A model generated the notes under the pieces. That model had not been told where the DNA came from. It saw nothing but the letters and a program-made list of their open reading frames with translations, and made no database searches. Positions 57,378-64,000 of a DNA stretch of 64,000 nucleotides are shown one piece after another. A program made the translations under genes and the position numbers. Source of the DNA: Streptomyces agglomeratus (GTDB taxonomy: Bacteria; Actinomycetota; Actinomycetes; Streptomycetales; Streptomycetaceae); contig NZ_MEHJ01000001.1 of NCBI RefSeq assembly GCF_001746415.1, positions 7,322,501 through 7,386,500 of the forward strand, written 5' to 3'. Every line of letters begins with the position of its first letter. Position 1 is the stretch's first letter.

Positions 57378-58197
57378 GGGACGCGGCCGTCACAGCCGCG
57401 TAGGCCCTTTTTCTCCTGCCGACCCGCCCACCGACTGGACGAACCCGGTCGACGGCTGTCCCCCGCCTCCACTGCGCCATCAGCCGTCCGATCCGCTCGA
57501 CTCCCTGGACGTGGCCTGGGACCCGGCAGAGGAACTCGCCCACCTCTTGCAGGAAGCCATCGCGGCGGACCCCGGCGACGCCCCCACGCTGCCCGGTGCG
57601 GACGAACCGCCGGTGGTCGGAGCCGACGACGCCCCTCTCACGGGCCTGACGCGGATCACGGCGGAGCTGCCGGCCGTGCGCCCCTCGCCCTCCCGCCGCC
57701 GTCGCGCCCTCTCGCGCAGACGCACGGCCGGAGCCTTGCAGACCGCCAGCTTCTTTCTCGCCGCGCTCGCCGCCGTCGTGGTCTCCATGGTGTGTGTCTT
57801 CGGTGGCATGGTCACGTACGACCCGCTGCGTCACCTCGCCAAATACCGCACCACGGACAACGCCGTGCGGTGGTGGCCGCTGCTCGTCTACGGGCCGTGG
57901 ATGGTCGCATCGCTGTCCATCCTGCGCGCCGCCCTCCACCAGCGCCGCGCCGCACACTCCTGGGCCGTCGTGCTGCTCTTCTCCACCGTCTCCATACTCC
58001 TGTGTGTTTCACAGGCCCCTCGCACCGTGGTCGACGTATCAGCCGCCGCGCTCCCCTCGCTCGCCGCGCTCGCATGCTTCCAGCAGCTCGTACGGCAGAT
58101 CACCCTCACCCGGCCACCCCGCCAAGCCGCCCCCCGTCACCGCGGTCCGGCGACTTCGGCGCAGCGCTCCGCCGGCTCGGGCCGGACACCGGCGTAG
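57370..58197 (+). CDS. DUF2637 (SpdB-like) membrane protein
   Basis: A 275-residue protein. A proline- and acid-rich cytosolic part (1-115) precedes four membrane helices: ASFFLAALAAVVVSMVCVFGG, RWWPLLVYGPWMVASLSILRAA, AVVLLFSTVSILLCVSQ and AAALPSLAALACFQQL. This is the DUF2637 layout found on actinomycete plasmids (SpdB transfer proteins) and chromosomes. No other transfer gene is near, so a transfer role is not supported. The binding site before ATG 57370 is weak. Confidence 0.72.
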   Translation: MHEGRGRHSRVGPFSPADPPTDWTNPVDGCPPPPLRHQPSDPLDSLDVAWDPAEELAHLLQEAIAADPGDAPTLPGADEPPVVGADDAPLTGLTRITAELPAVRPSPSRRRRALSRRRTAGALQTASFFLAALAAVVVSMVCVFGGMVTYDPLRHLAKYRTTDNAVRWWPLLVYGPWMVASLSILRAALHQRRAAHSWAVVLLFSTVSILLCVSQAPRTVVDVSAAALPSLAALACFQQLVRQITLTRPPRQAAPRHRGPATSAQRSAGSGRTPA

Positions 58198-58228
58198 CAC
58201 CGGCCCGCGCGCGCGGGCCGGTGCTACG
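58193..58228. terminator. Bidirectional terminator, perfect 36-bp palindrome
   Basis: Arms of 18 bp starting CGTAGCACCGGCCCG meet without a loop between the convergent genes ending at 58197 and 58236. It begins inside the stop region of the DUF2637 gene. Confidence 0.8.
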
Positions 58229-58235
58229 CACCTGT

Positions 58236-58463
58236 TCAGCGTCGTACGTGGTGCTGGACTGCCGAACTGAACGCGGAGCTGAAAGCGGTCATGCAGGAGG
58301 AGCAGTACCGTTCCGCGGCCGCTTCGATCTGGGCGAGCAGGGCGGCGGGGGAGTCCGGCATCAACGAGCGCCCGCACAGAGTGCTGGCGGTGACGTCCTT
58401 GTGGATGACATGCCAGATCAGTTCGCCCTTGCCGATTGTGGGCTCGGCGCGCATCTCGTACAT
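58236..58463 (-). CDS. Small Cys/His-rich protein (putative zinc-binding)
   Basis: A 75-residue protein. WHVIHKDVTASTLCGRSL and AAAERYCSSCMTAF supply a His/Cys set (H, C, CxxC) suited to one zinc ion. Streptomycetes have many such proteins of unknown role. ATG 58463 has AGAAAGG upstream. An upstream extension in the same frame is unconserved in character and was left out. Confidence 0.6.
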   Translation of the reverse strand: MYEMRAEPTIGKGELIWHVIHKDVTASTLCGRSLMPDSPAALLAQIEAAAERYCSSCMTAFSSAFSSAVQHHVRR

Positions 58464-58668
58464 CGGCGTGCCTTTCTGCGCAGACGCAAAGCGGGACGAA
58501 CTGCCCGCTGTCTCCATGAGAAGCGATCGCGGCCGAAGGGGCGAATCGGCGTAGGCCGACGGGCGGAAAACCGTACGGCGGAGGTTTACCGGTACGTAGC
58601 CCTCCGCCGCCCTCGTCGAGCGCATCCGCAGCTCAGCGCCGGTGGTGTGCCCCGGTGCACGCGCCTGG

Positions 58669-59520
58669 TCAGTCGCTGAGGCGCACCCGGCCGAGCCGGA
58701 CGACCATGGCGGGGTCGCGGTGGTCGAAGAACTGCGAGGTTCCGGTGTCCAGGGTGGCGATGGACGCCATCTGGGCGGCGGTGAGTGCGAAGTCGAAGAT
58801 GTTGATGTTCTCCGCCATGCGTTCGGCGCGAACGGACTTGGGAATCGCGACGATGTCGCGCTGGGTCAGCCAGCGCAGAACGACCTGTGCCACGGACTTG
58901 CCGTGGCTCTCGGCGATCTCGCTCAGGAGCGGGTGAGTGAAGATGTTGTTGCGGCCTTCCGCGAACCCGCCCCAGGACTGGAGCTGGACCCCGTGCTCGC
59001 GCATCACGTCCTGGTCGGTGCCGCGCTGGAAGAACGGATGGGTCTCGATCTGATTCACCGCAGGCGTCACCTCGTTGTTGATGGCCAGGTCCACGAGCCG
59101 GTCGGGATAGAAGTTGGCGACACCGATCGCCTTGACCCGCCCTTCGCGGTAGAGGTCCTCCATGGCGCGCCACTGCCCGTAGACGTCGCCGAACGGCTGG
59201 TGCATCAGATACAGGTCGACGTGGCCGAGGCCGAGCTTGTCCAGCGACGTCTCGAAGGCGCGCTTGGCGTTCCGCTCCGCGGGCGCGTCCTGGACCCACA
59301 GCTTGGTGGTGACGAACAGTTCCTCGCGCGGGATGCCGCTGCTCCTGATCGCGCGGCCGACGGCCACCTCGTTTCCGTAGGCTGCGGCGGTGTCGAGCAG
59401 GCGGTAGCCGGCGGCGAGGGCGTCGGTGACGGCCCGCTCTGTCCGGTCGGGCGGGATCTGGTACGCGCCGAAGCCGAGGATCGGCATACGGACGCCGTTG
59501 TTCAGGGTGACGTTCTGCAC
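58669..59520 (-). CDS. Aldo/keto reductase
   Basis: A 283-residue NADPH-dependent oxidoreductase with the (beta/alpha)8 motifs. The tetrad is visible: Asp in [11 protein letters not shown] with Tyr in AYGN, Lys in VTTKLWVQD, His in [26 protein letters not shown] is the cofactor phosphate region. It resembles 2,5-diketo-gluconate-reductase-type members; the substrate is not predictable. GTG 59520 follows AAGGAACC. Confidence 0.88.
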   Translation of the reverse strand: MQNVTLNNGVRMPILGFGAYQIPPDRTERAVTDALAAGYRLLDTAAAYGNEVAVGRAIRSSGIPREELFVTTKLWVQDAPAERNAKRAFETSLDKLGLGHVDLYLMHQPFGDVYGQWRAMEDLYREGRVKAIGVANFYPDRLVDLAINNEVTPAVNQIETHPFFQRGTDQDVMREHGVQLQSWGGFAEGRNNIFTHPLLSEIAESHGKSVAQVVLRWLTQRDIVAIPKSVRAERMAENINIFDFALTAAQMASIATLDTGTSQFFDHRDPAMVVRLGRVRLSD

Positions 59521-59716
59521 GGGGTTCCTTCTGGGCGCGATGCGGCGGTGGGGACTTCCACTCTGGCCCGATCGCCCGGGGGCCGCTCGCCGTGGGGACG
59601 AGTGCGCCGTGTCGCCGGCCAGCCCCGGCCCCGGCTGGGACTGGGACCGGGCCCTTGGCCGGCGTCCGAGACGGCCGGAAGCCGCAGCGCCGGCCGAGCC
59701 AGTGGCCGGCCCTCCC

Positions 59717-60408
59717 TCATGCGTCGCCAGAAGTGAGGGGGGACGGATTGAACCCCTTGCTGATGAGCCGGACGGCGAGCGTGACTTCCCAGGCGAAAAC
59801 GGGGATCGCCGCGACCGAACCCAGCACGGAGAGCTGCTCGTAGAGACCGAACATCACAGCGGTCGCCGAAACGCAGATCAGCGGACCCCGACCAGCCCCA
59901 GCACGGCGATGAACCGGGGTACGAGCCGCGAGCGGTACATCAGGTACGCCAGGACCAGTGAGTTCGCGCCCAGGATGAAGTTGGGCCCGAAAAGGAACGT
60001 CCAGTCATGGATCGCCACCAGGGTCTTGCCCGCCGTGACCGTGGCCGCGGCGTCGGCGCCGGAGGACGCCGCGAAGTCTCTTCTCAGCGTCACGACCGAC
60101 AGAACGCTGACGATGCCGACGACAATGACGGCGGCTTCGAGAAGGCGACCACAGACGTAGCCCAGAGCGGCCCCTTCGTTCTGTCTCCTGATGACCGGGA
60201 ACAGGGTGACCCCGGTACCGATGGCGGCTATCGCGAGGACGAGTTCGAACAGCGCCCCCAAGAACACCCGGCTGTCGGCGCCCGGACCGACGACGTAACC
60301 GGTGCTCTCCAGCACGGGCCCGTACAGCACAAGCCCGCCGATCGCGGCGACCTCCGTGACAAGGAAGAACGCTCCGGTGACAACCGCGACTTTTCCAGCT
60401 GAGCCCAT
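59717..60408 (-). pseudogene. DUF4386 membrane protein, frameshifted near its end
   Basis: The frame from ATG 60408 (after GGGGAGGG) encodes most of a DUF4386 protein with about five helices (VVTGAFFLVTEVAAIGGLVLYGP to IAVLGLVG), then stops at 59878. Adding one G to the G4 run (59886-59889 on the other strand) restores [20 protein letters not shown] and [19 protein letters not shown], the normal family end, and a 230-residue protein stopping at 59717. A sequencing slip in a G run or a recent mutation would both fit. It is divergent from a TetR gene and is its likely target. Confidence 0.82.
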
Positions 60409-60428
60409 GTGGACCCTCCCCATGAAAG

Positions 60429-60474
60429 GTGTACGGCGTACACCGAAGGCCCACGGTAGGTGTACGGCGTACAC
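60429..60474. promoter_or_regulatory. Twin TetR operators
   Basis: The perfect palindrome GTGTACGGCGTACAC occurs twice (60429-60443 and 60460-60474), with centres 31 bp apart, or three helical turns. The pair lies between the DUF4386 and TetR starts and should allow repression in both directions. Confidence 0.78.
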
Positions 60475-60524
60475 TCGTCAAGGCGGATGCCTTCCACGGC
60501 TCACCACAAGGGGAGTTGACCGAC

Positions 60525-61262
60525 ATGACTCAGCAGGCGGAGGCGGCGCGCCGGCCTCCTCTGAGCAGGGACCGCGTGCTGCGCGCCGGGGTCGCGCTCG
60601 CCGACGAGGCCGGGATCGATTCACTGAGCATGCGCAAGCTCGCACAGGAGCTGGGCGTGGTGCCGATGGCGCTCTACAAGCATGTCGCCAACAAGGAGCA
60701 GCTCCTGGACGGCATGGTGGATGTCGTCGTCGGCGAGATCGAGCCCCCGGACCCCGGAAGCGACTGGAAGGGCGCGGTCAGGCGCAGGATCCTCTCGGCG
60801 CGACGAGCGCTCATCGGTCACCCCTGGGCAGCTCAGGTGATCCAATCGCGACCCAGGCCAACACCGGTCGTGCTCGCGTACATGGACTCGGTGATCGGGA
60901 TGTTCCGGACCGGCGGCTTCTCGGTCGATCTGACACACCATGTGATGCATGCGCTGGGCAGCCGCATGCTGGGGTTCACCCAGGAACTGTTCGACGCCTC
61001 GCCCGGCCCGGAACCGGACGCGCCGGCTCCCGCGTCCGCGGGGGACGCGGGACAGTACCCCTATGTGGCGGAGCTGGCCGGGGCGGTGGCCCATGAGGAG
61101 GGGTCCGTCGTGGGCGGGGGCTGTGACGATCAGTTCGAGTTCGAGTTCTCGCTGGACCTTCTCCTGGACGGATTCGAACGACTCCGGCGGCAGGGGTGGA
61201 CATCCGCCCGTCGCCCGCAGGAGACGTCGGAGGCGCAAGAGGCGCAGGAGACGACTGGATGA
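60525..61262 (+). CDS. TetR-family regulator with TetR_C domain
   Basis: A 245-residue repressor. SRDRVLRAGVALADEAGIDSLSMRKLAQELGVVPMALYKHVANKEQLLDGMVD is the helix-turn-helix domain, of the tetracycline-repressor-like subgroup. The C-terminal ligand domain runs to about residue 215, followed by a low-complexity Glu-rich tail. AGGGGAG precedes ATG 60525. It probably controls itself and the divergent DUF4386 gene through the twin palindromes. Confidence 0.88.
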   Translation: MTQQAEAARRPPLSRDRVLRAGVALADEAGIDSLSMRKLAQELGVVPMALYKHVANKEQLLDGMVDVVVGEIEPPDPGSDWKGAVRRRILSARRALIGHPWAAQVIQSRPRPTPVVLAYMDSVIGMFRTGGFSVDLTHHVMHALGSRMLGFTQELFDASPGPEPDAPAPASAGDAGQYPYVAELAGAVAHEEGSVVGGGCDDQFEFEFSLDLLLDGFERLRRQGWTSARRPQETSEAQEAQETTG

Positions 61263-61328
61263 CGCGACGCCCCCGGCGTGGGGCGCAGTGGCCTGCGTAA
61301 GACGGTAGTGGAGAAGAAGGCCCGCCGG

Positions 61329-61904
61329 TCAGCCGGTGGCGATGCGCTCGACCGCGGCCGCGACGAGTTCTTCGCGTTCGGCCTCGGAGAAGACGTCCGG
61401 CAGCGTCAGCTGCTCCACGATGAGCCAGTTGAACGCCAAGTACAGCAGCCGGACCGAGGTGGCGTCCCCGGGCAGGCCGGAGGCCAGATGGTAGGAGACG
61501 TTGGCGTCGATGTCCGAGCGGACCCGCTCGGTCAGGACCGCGCGCAGCTCGGGGCGCCGGGTGGCTTCCAGCCGGAGTTCGAGCAGAGCCAGATAGCCCG
61601 TCCTGAACGTGCCGACACGGCTGACGAGTTCGCGCATCAGCATCGTGTAGGTGTCCCGGTCCGGCTTGCCGGCGCGGTGCCGTGCGATGGTCGCGTCGTC
61701 CGGCTGTAGCCGCTCGTAGACGCGGGAGCCCGTCTGGGTGAGCAAGTCGTCGCGGTTGGCGAAGTAATTGGACGCGGTCCCGGCGGGCACGCCGGCCTCG
61801 ACGTCCACCGAACGGAACGTCAGGCCGCGCGCGCCTTCTCTGGCCAGCACCTCGATGGCCGCGTCTACCAGGGCGGCCCTGCGCTCGGTGTTCTTGCGCA
61901 CCAT
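61329..61904 (-). CDS. TetR-family regulator
   Basis: A 191-residue repressor. RRAALVDAAIEVLAREGARGLTFRSVDVEAGVPAGTASNYFANRDDLL is the DNA-binding domain. The rest is a helical ligand domain with FRTGYLALLELRLEATRRPELRAVL. GGAG lies 8 nt before ATG 61904. It follows the SGNH-hydrolase gene on the same strand by 63 nt, with a palindromic operator candidate between them. Confidence 0.87.
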   Translation of the reverse strand: MVRKNTERRAALVDAAIEVLAREGARGLTFRSVDVEAGVPAGTASNYFANRDDLLTQTGSRVYERLQPDDATIARHRAGKPDRDTYTMLMRELVSRVGTFRTGYLALLELRLEATRRPELRAVLTERVRSDIDANVSYHLASGLPGDATSVRLLYLAFNWLIVEQLTLPDVFSEAEREELVAAAVERIATG

Positions 61905-61919
61905 TGAAGCTGCTCCACA

Positions 61920-61959
61920 CGTAGTACTGCACCGGTGTCACTACAGTCAGAGTACTACG
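61920..61959. promoter_or_regulatory. TetR operator candidate
   Basis: CGTAGTACT (61920-61928) and AGTACTACG (61951-61959) form perfect inverted arms 22 bp apart; each arm contains the self-palindrome AGTACT. The pair lies directly before the TetR start and overlaps the end of the upstream intergenic gap, consistent with autoregulation. Confidence 0.6.
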
Positions 61960-61967
61960 GTTGGAGT

Positions 61968-63188
61968 TCACCGTACGGTGGCGAACGGGCCCCCGGGGCC
62001 GAAGGCCAGGGCGGCGAAGCGTTCGCCGATGCGGCGGTGGGTGGCGGCGTCCGGGTGGAGCTGGTCGGGCAGCGGCAGTTCGGCGAAGTCCGCCTCGCCG
62101 TAGAGGTCGCGGCCGTCGAGGTAGTGCAGGTTCGGGTCGTCGGCAGCCCGTTGCTTCACGATGCGGGCCAGTTCGTCCCGGACGACGTTGAGGGTCAGCT
62201 TCCCGCCCGCCCGTTCCGCGGGGTCGCCCGCGGCCCGGAACCGCAGCCTTCCGGCACTGAGGTCGCTGAAGTCGGGGGCGCTGGGGCCGGGGGTGTCCTC
62301 GTGGATGGGGCACAGGATGGGTGAGACGACCAGGAGCGGAGTGGTGGGGTGGCCCTCGCGGACGGTGTCGAGAAAGCCGTGCACCGCGGGCCCGAAGGCG
62401 CGCAGGCGCATCAGATCGGTGTTGACGAGGTTGATGCCGATCTTCACGCTGATCAGGTCCGCCGGGAGGTCGCGCAGGGTGCGGGCGGTGAACGGATCGA
62501 GCAGGGCACTGCCGCTCAGGCCGAGGTTGGTCAGCTCCACACCACCGAGCGAGCCGGCGAGCGCCGGCCAGGTCGTGCTGGGACTCGCGGCGTCGGAGCC
62601 GTGGCTGACGGAACTGCCGTGATGCACCCACTTCCTGCGGCCCCCGTCCGGTCGGGGCTCGACGGGAGCGTCGGTGCGCAGCGCGACCAGCTCGGTGACC
62701 TCGTTGTACGGCAGCCAGATCTCGACGTCCTTGGCATGGCCGGGGAGGCCGGAGAACCGTACGGTGCCGACCGGTCCCGGCAGGGTCTCGGCTGCTCCCG
62801 TCGTCATGTCCATCAGGAGGACGTTGCCTCCGGTGACACTGGCCTGCCGGGCCGGCCGGCCGTCGACGAGCAGGTCGTACACCCCGTCGGGGCGGGGCGG
62901 AGCGCCCCGGTAGGCGTTCTTGGTGCGGAGCGCGTCCAGCTCGACGACCGTGGCCCGCGTACGGAACACCAGCCGTACGCCGGACGGCTGGGCCTCCGCC
63001 ATGGCCAACTGCCCGTCGGCGCACTGGGCGCGGGCCCGGGCGGGCAGCCGGTGCGGCAGCACGCCGTGCGCGGTGCGCTCCAGATCCAGGGCGCCGCGCA
63101 GGAGGTCCGCGGTGATGGACGTGGTTATCCAGTCCGTCTCGCGGTCGGTCGTGGGGGTGTGGGGGATGTCGCTGAGCCGGTCGTTCAT
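61968..63188 (-). CDS. SGNH/GDSL hydrolase (SsfX3-like)
   Basis: A 406-residue esterase or acyltransferase-fold protein. The N-terminal beta domain (about 30-195) resembles the SsfX3 group. The SGNH domain follows: HHGSSVSHGSD with catalytic serine (block I), LTNLGLSGSALL (block II), SVKIGINLVN (block III), LPDQLHPDAATHRRIGER with the Asp-x2-His pair (block V). Substrates could be acylated sugars or polyketides. No strong ribosome site precedes ATG 63188. It likely shares control with the downstream TetR gene. Confidence 0.8.
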   Translation of the reverse strand: MNDRLSDIPHTPTTDRETDWITTSITADLLRGALDLERTAHGVLPHRLPARARAQCADGQLAMAEAQPSGVRLVFRTRATVVELDALRTKNAYRGAPPRPDGVYDLLVDGRPARQASVTGGNVLLMDMTTGAAETLPGPVGTVRFSGLPGHAKDVEIWLPYNEVTELVALRTDAPVEPRPDGGRRKWVHHGSSVSHGSDAASPSTTWPALAGSLGGVELTNLGLSGSALLDPFTARTLRDLPADLISVKIGINLVNTDLMRLRAFGPAVHGFLDTVREGHPTTPLLVVSPILCPIHEDTPGPSAPDFSDLSAGRLRFRAAGDPAERAGGKLTLNVVRDELARIVKQRAADDPNLHYLDGRDLYGEADFAELPLPDQLHPDAATHRRIGERFAALAFGPGGPFATVR

Positions 63189-63434
63189 CGTCGCATTCTG
63201 CTGGACGGGTACGTGGTGAGGCCAATGAATTCCCGTAGGGCACATCCGCACGACGTCTCCCGGTGCGCTGCTCAGCGAGTGGCAACCAGTGGTACATCTC
63301 TGGGAGTTCTTCCGCTGTGGGGCCAGGAAGAGCGCCTGCCGACCCTGGCGGGGCCGCGCCTCTCGTCGGGCTCCCGGAGCCAAGCGGTATCGCGCACACC
63401 GCAGTCGCGCACACCAGTCGCGAGCGCCGGGCGG

Positions 63435-63917
63435 TCAGTCGGGAAGCGGGCTGCCACAGCGCGCGCAGTACCGCGCGTCCCGGTCGGCGGCCAGCCGCCC
63501 GCAGTCCGGGCAGACCCGCTGGAGCAGACAGGCGGCTTCGCCGCCTTCGGGTGAGGCTGGCGTTACGCCGAGACCGGGCCGCCGGGTGTGGACGGTCAGA
63601 TACGTCATCCCGTCCGGGCCGGCGGTCAGCGAGCGCCGGGACCCCTTCGCCAGCCAGGCAGCCGAGTGCAGTGTCAGCGGACGCGTTTCCTCGCCGGTGG
63701 TGACTCTGCCGCTGCCCTGAACCACAATCATCAGCACATCGAGGGTCGGTTCCGTGTGCTCGGCGATGACACCACCCGGCCCGAGGCGGACAAGATTGGC
63801 GTCCAGGCCGCGCTGCGCCCCGGTCAGCCGCCACAGGGCGCCGGCCGCTCCGGCGGGGGCCCCGGCCATCTCCGCGTCGAGGTCGGTCACGGCCGCGGCG
63901 GAGGGGGAGTGCGTCAT
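63435..63917 (-). CDS. Cupin protein with C-terminal zinc ribbon
   Basis: A 160-residue protein. The cupin barrel (about 25-120) contains GGVIAEHTEPTLDVLMIVVQGSGRVTTGEE. Of the usual metal-binding residues only one clear His-x-Glu-like set (EHTE) is seen. The C-terminal CPDCGRLAADRDARYCARCG is a four-cysteine zinc ribbon. Function unknown, possibly sensing or binding a small ligand. ATG 63917 is used; the upstream region carries a 21-bp tandem duplication. Confidence 0.72.
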   Translation of the reverse strand: MTHSPSAAAVTDLDAEMAGAPAGAAGALWRLTGAQRGLDANLVRLGPGGVIAEHTEPTLDVLMIVVQGSGRVTTGEETRPLTLHSAAWLAKGSRRSLTAGPDGMTYLTVHTRRPGLGVTPASPEGGEAACLLQRVCPDCGRLAADRDARYCARCGSPLPD

Positions 63918-63935
63918 GTCCGTCCTTTGCGCGTC

Positions 63936-63977
63936 GCCGACTGCCCGGAAGCGAGCGCCGACTGCCTGGAAGCGAGC
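63936..63977. repeat. Tandem 21-bp duplication
   Basis: Two adjacent 21-bp copies beginning GCCGACTGCC and ending GGAAGCGAGC differ at one base. They lie 19 bp upstream of the cupin start. Confidence 0.85.
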
Positions 63978-64000
63978 GTGGCGCTCGATCCCCCCACCCT

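Noticed and set aside
58193..58228. Large palindrome as a phage attachment or dimer-resolution site
   Set aside because: It lies exactly between two convergent stop codons and has the form of a bidirectional terminator; no integrase is near.
60976..63834. 952-codon frame opposite/alongside the TetR and SGNH genes
   Set aside because: Pro/Arg-rich shadow crossing several real genes and promoters.

Overview
The window is very GC-rich, uses GTG and TTG starts freely, packs genes with 4-nt ATGA/GTGA overlaps, and carries many PP2C, STAS and HATPase switch proteins plus HelR and RNase J. This points to a Streptomyces or close actinomycete chromosome. No rRNA, tRNA, CRISPR array, prophage or intact insertion sequence was found.

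Layout. 1-2877: start of a D-Ala-D-Ala carboxypeptidase, a spermidine-synthase-like gene and RNase J. 3340-7507: a five-gene stressosome operon (RsbR, RsbS, RsbT, an RsbT/RsbX-like fusion, an RsbU-like phosphatase), followed by a flavohemoprotein gene overlapping an FMN-fold gene, two convergent MarR genes, a lipoprotein and a winged-helix protein.

12887-27569 is the most interesting region. Two Fur/Zur-type 7-1-7 palindromes each fill the 17-bp spacer of a plausible promoter. The first lies between a beta-propeller gene and a FecBCDE-type metallophore importer. The second, at the 3' end of the importer ATPase gene, precedes a 45-residue, cysteine-free, acidic small peptide, a strong hairpin, and a thiazole/oxazole-type (TOMM/LAP) operon: leader-binding ThiF-like protein, S15 hydrolase, YcaO, SagB-like dehydrogenase and a two-subunit ABC exporter-fold transporter. 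I read it as a candidate metal-controlled RiPP, possibly a ribosomal metallophore.

27597-30923 is a molybdate operon (HTH-TOBE regulator, ModA, fused ModBC). 33614-45008 is a second partner-switching island: a hybrid kinase with six 92-residue HAMP repeats, an overlapping ANTAR/GAF/PAS/PP2C phosphatase, a divergent GAF-PP2C and STAS pair, a SigB/SigF-type sigma factor, a membrane Mrr-like protein and a small anti-sigma kinase.

45269-54372 holds an L,D-transpeptidase, a glutamine amidotransferase, an in-frame fusion of a YqhA-type membrane protein with an IS21 IstB ATPase, an isochorismatase-like hydrolase, and a rifamycin-resistance unit: rifamycin glycosyltransferase and HelR behind a 21-bp palindrome matching the rifamycin-associated element. 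A P450 beside it is broken by one missing base. 54642-64000 carries a secreted endonuclease, small hypothetical genes, a DUF2637 membrane protein, an aldo/keto reductase, a DUF4386 gene (also one base short) divergent from a TetR gene with twin operators, a second TetR gene, an SGNH esterase and a cupin/zinc-ribbon protein.
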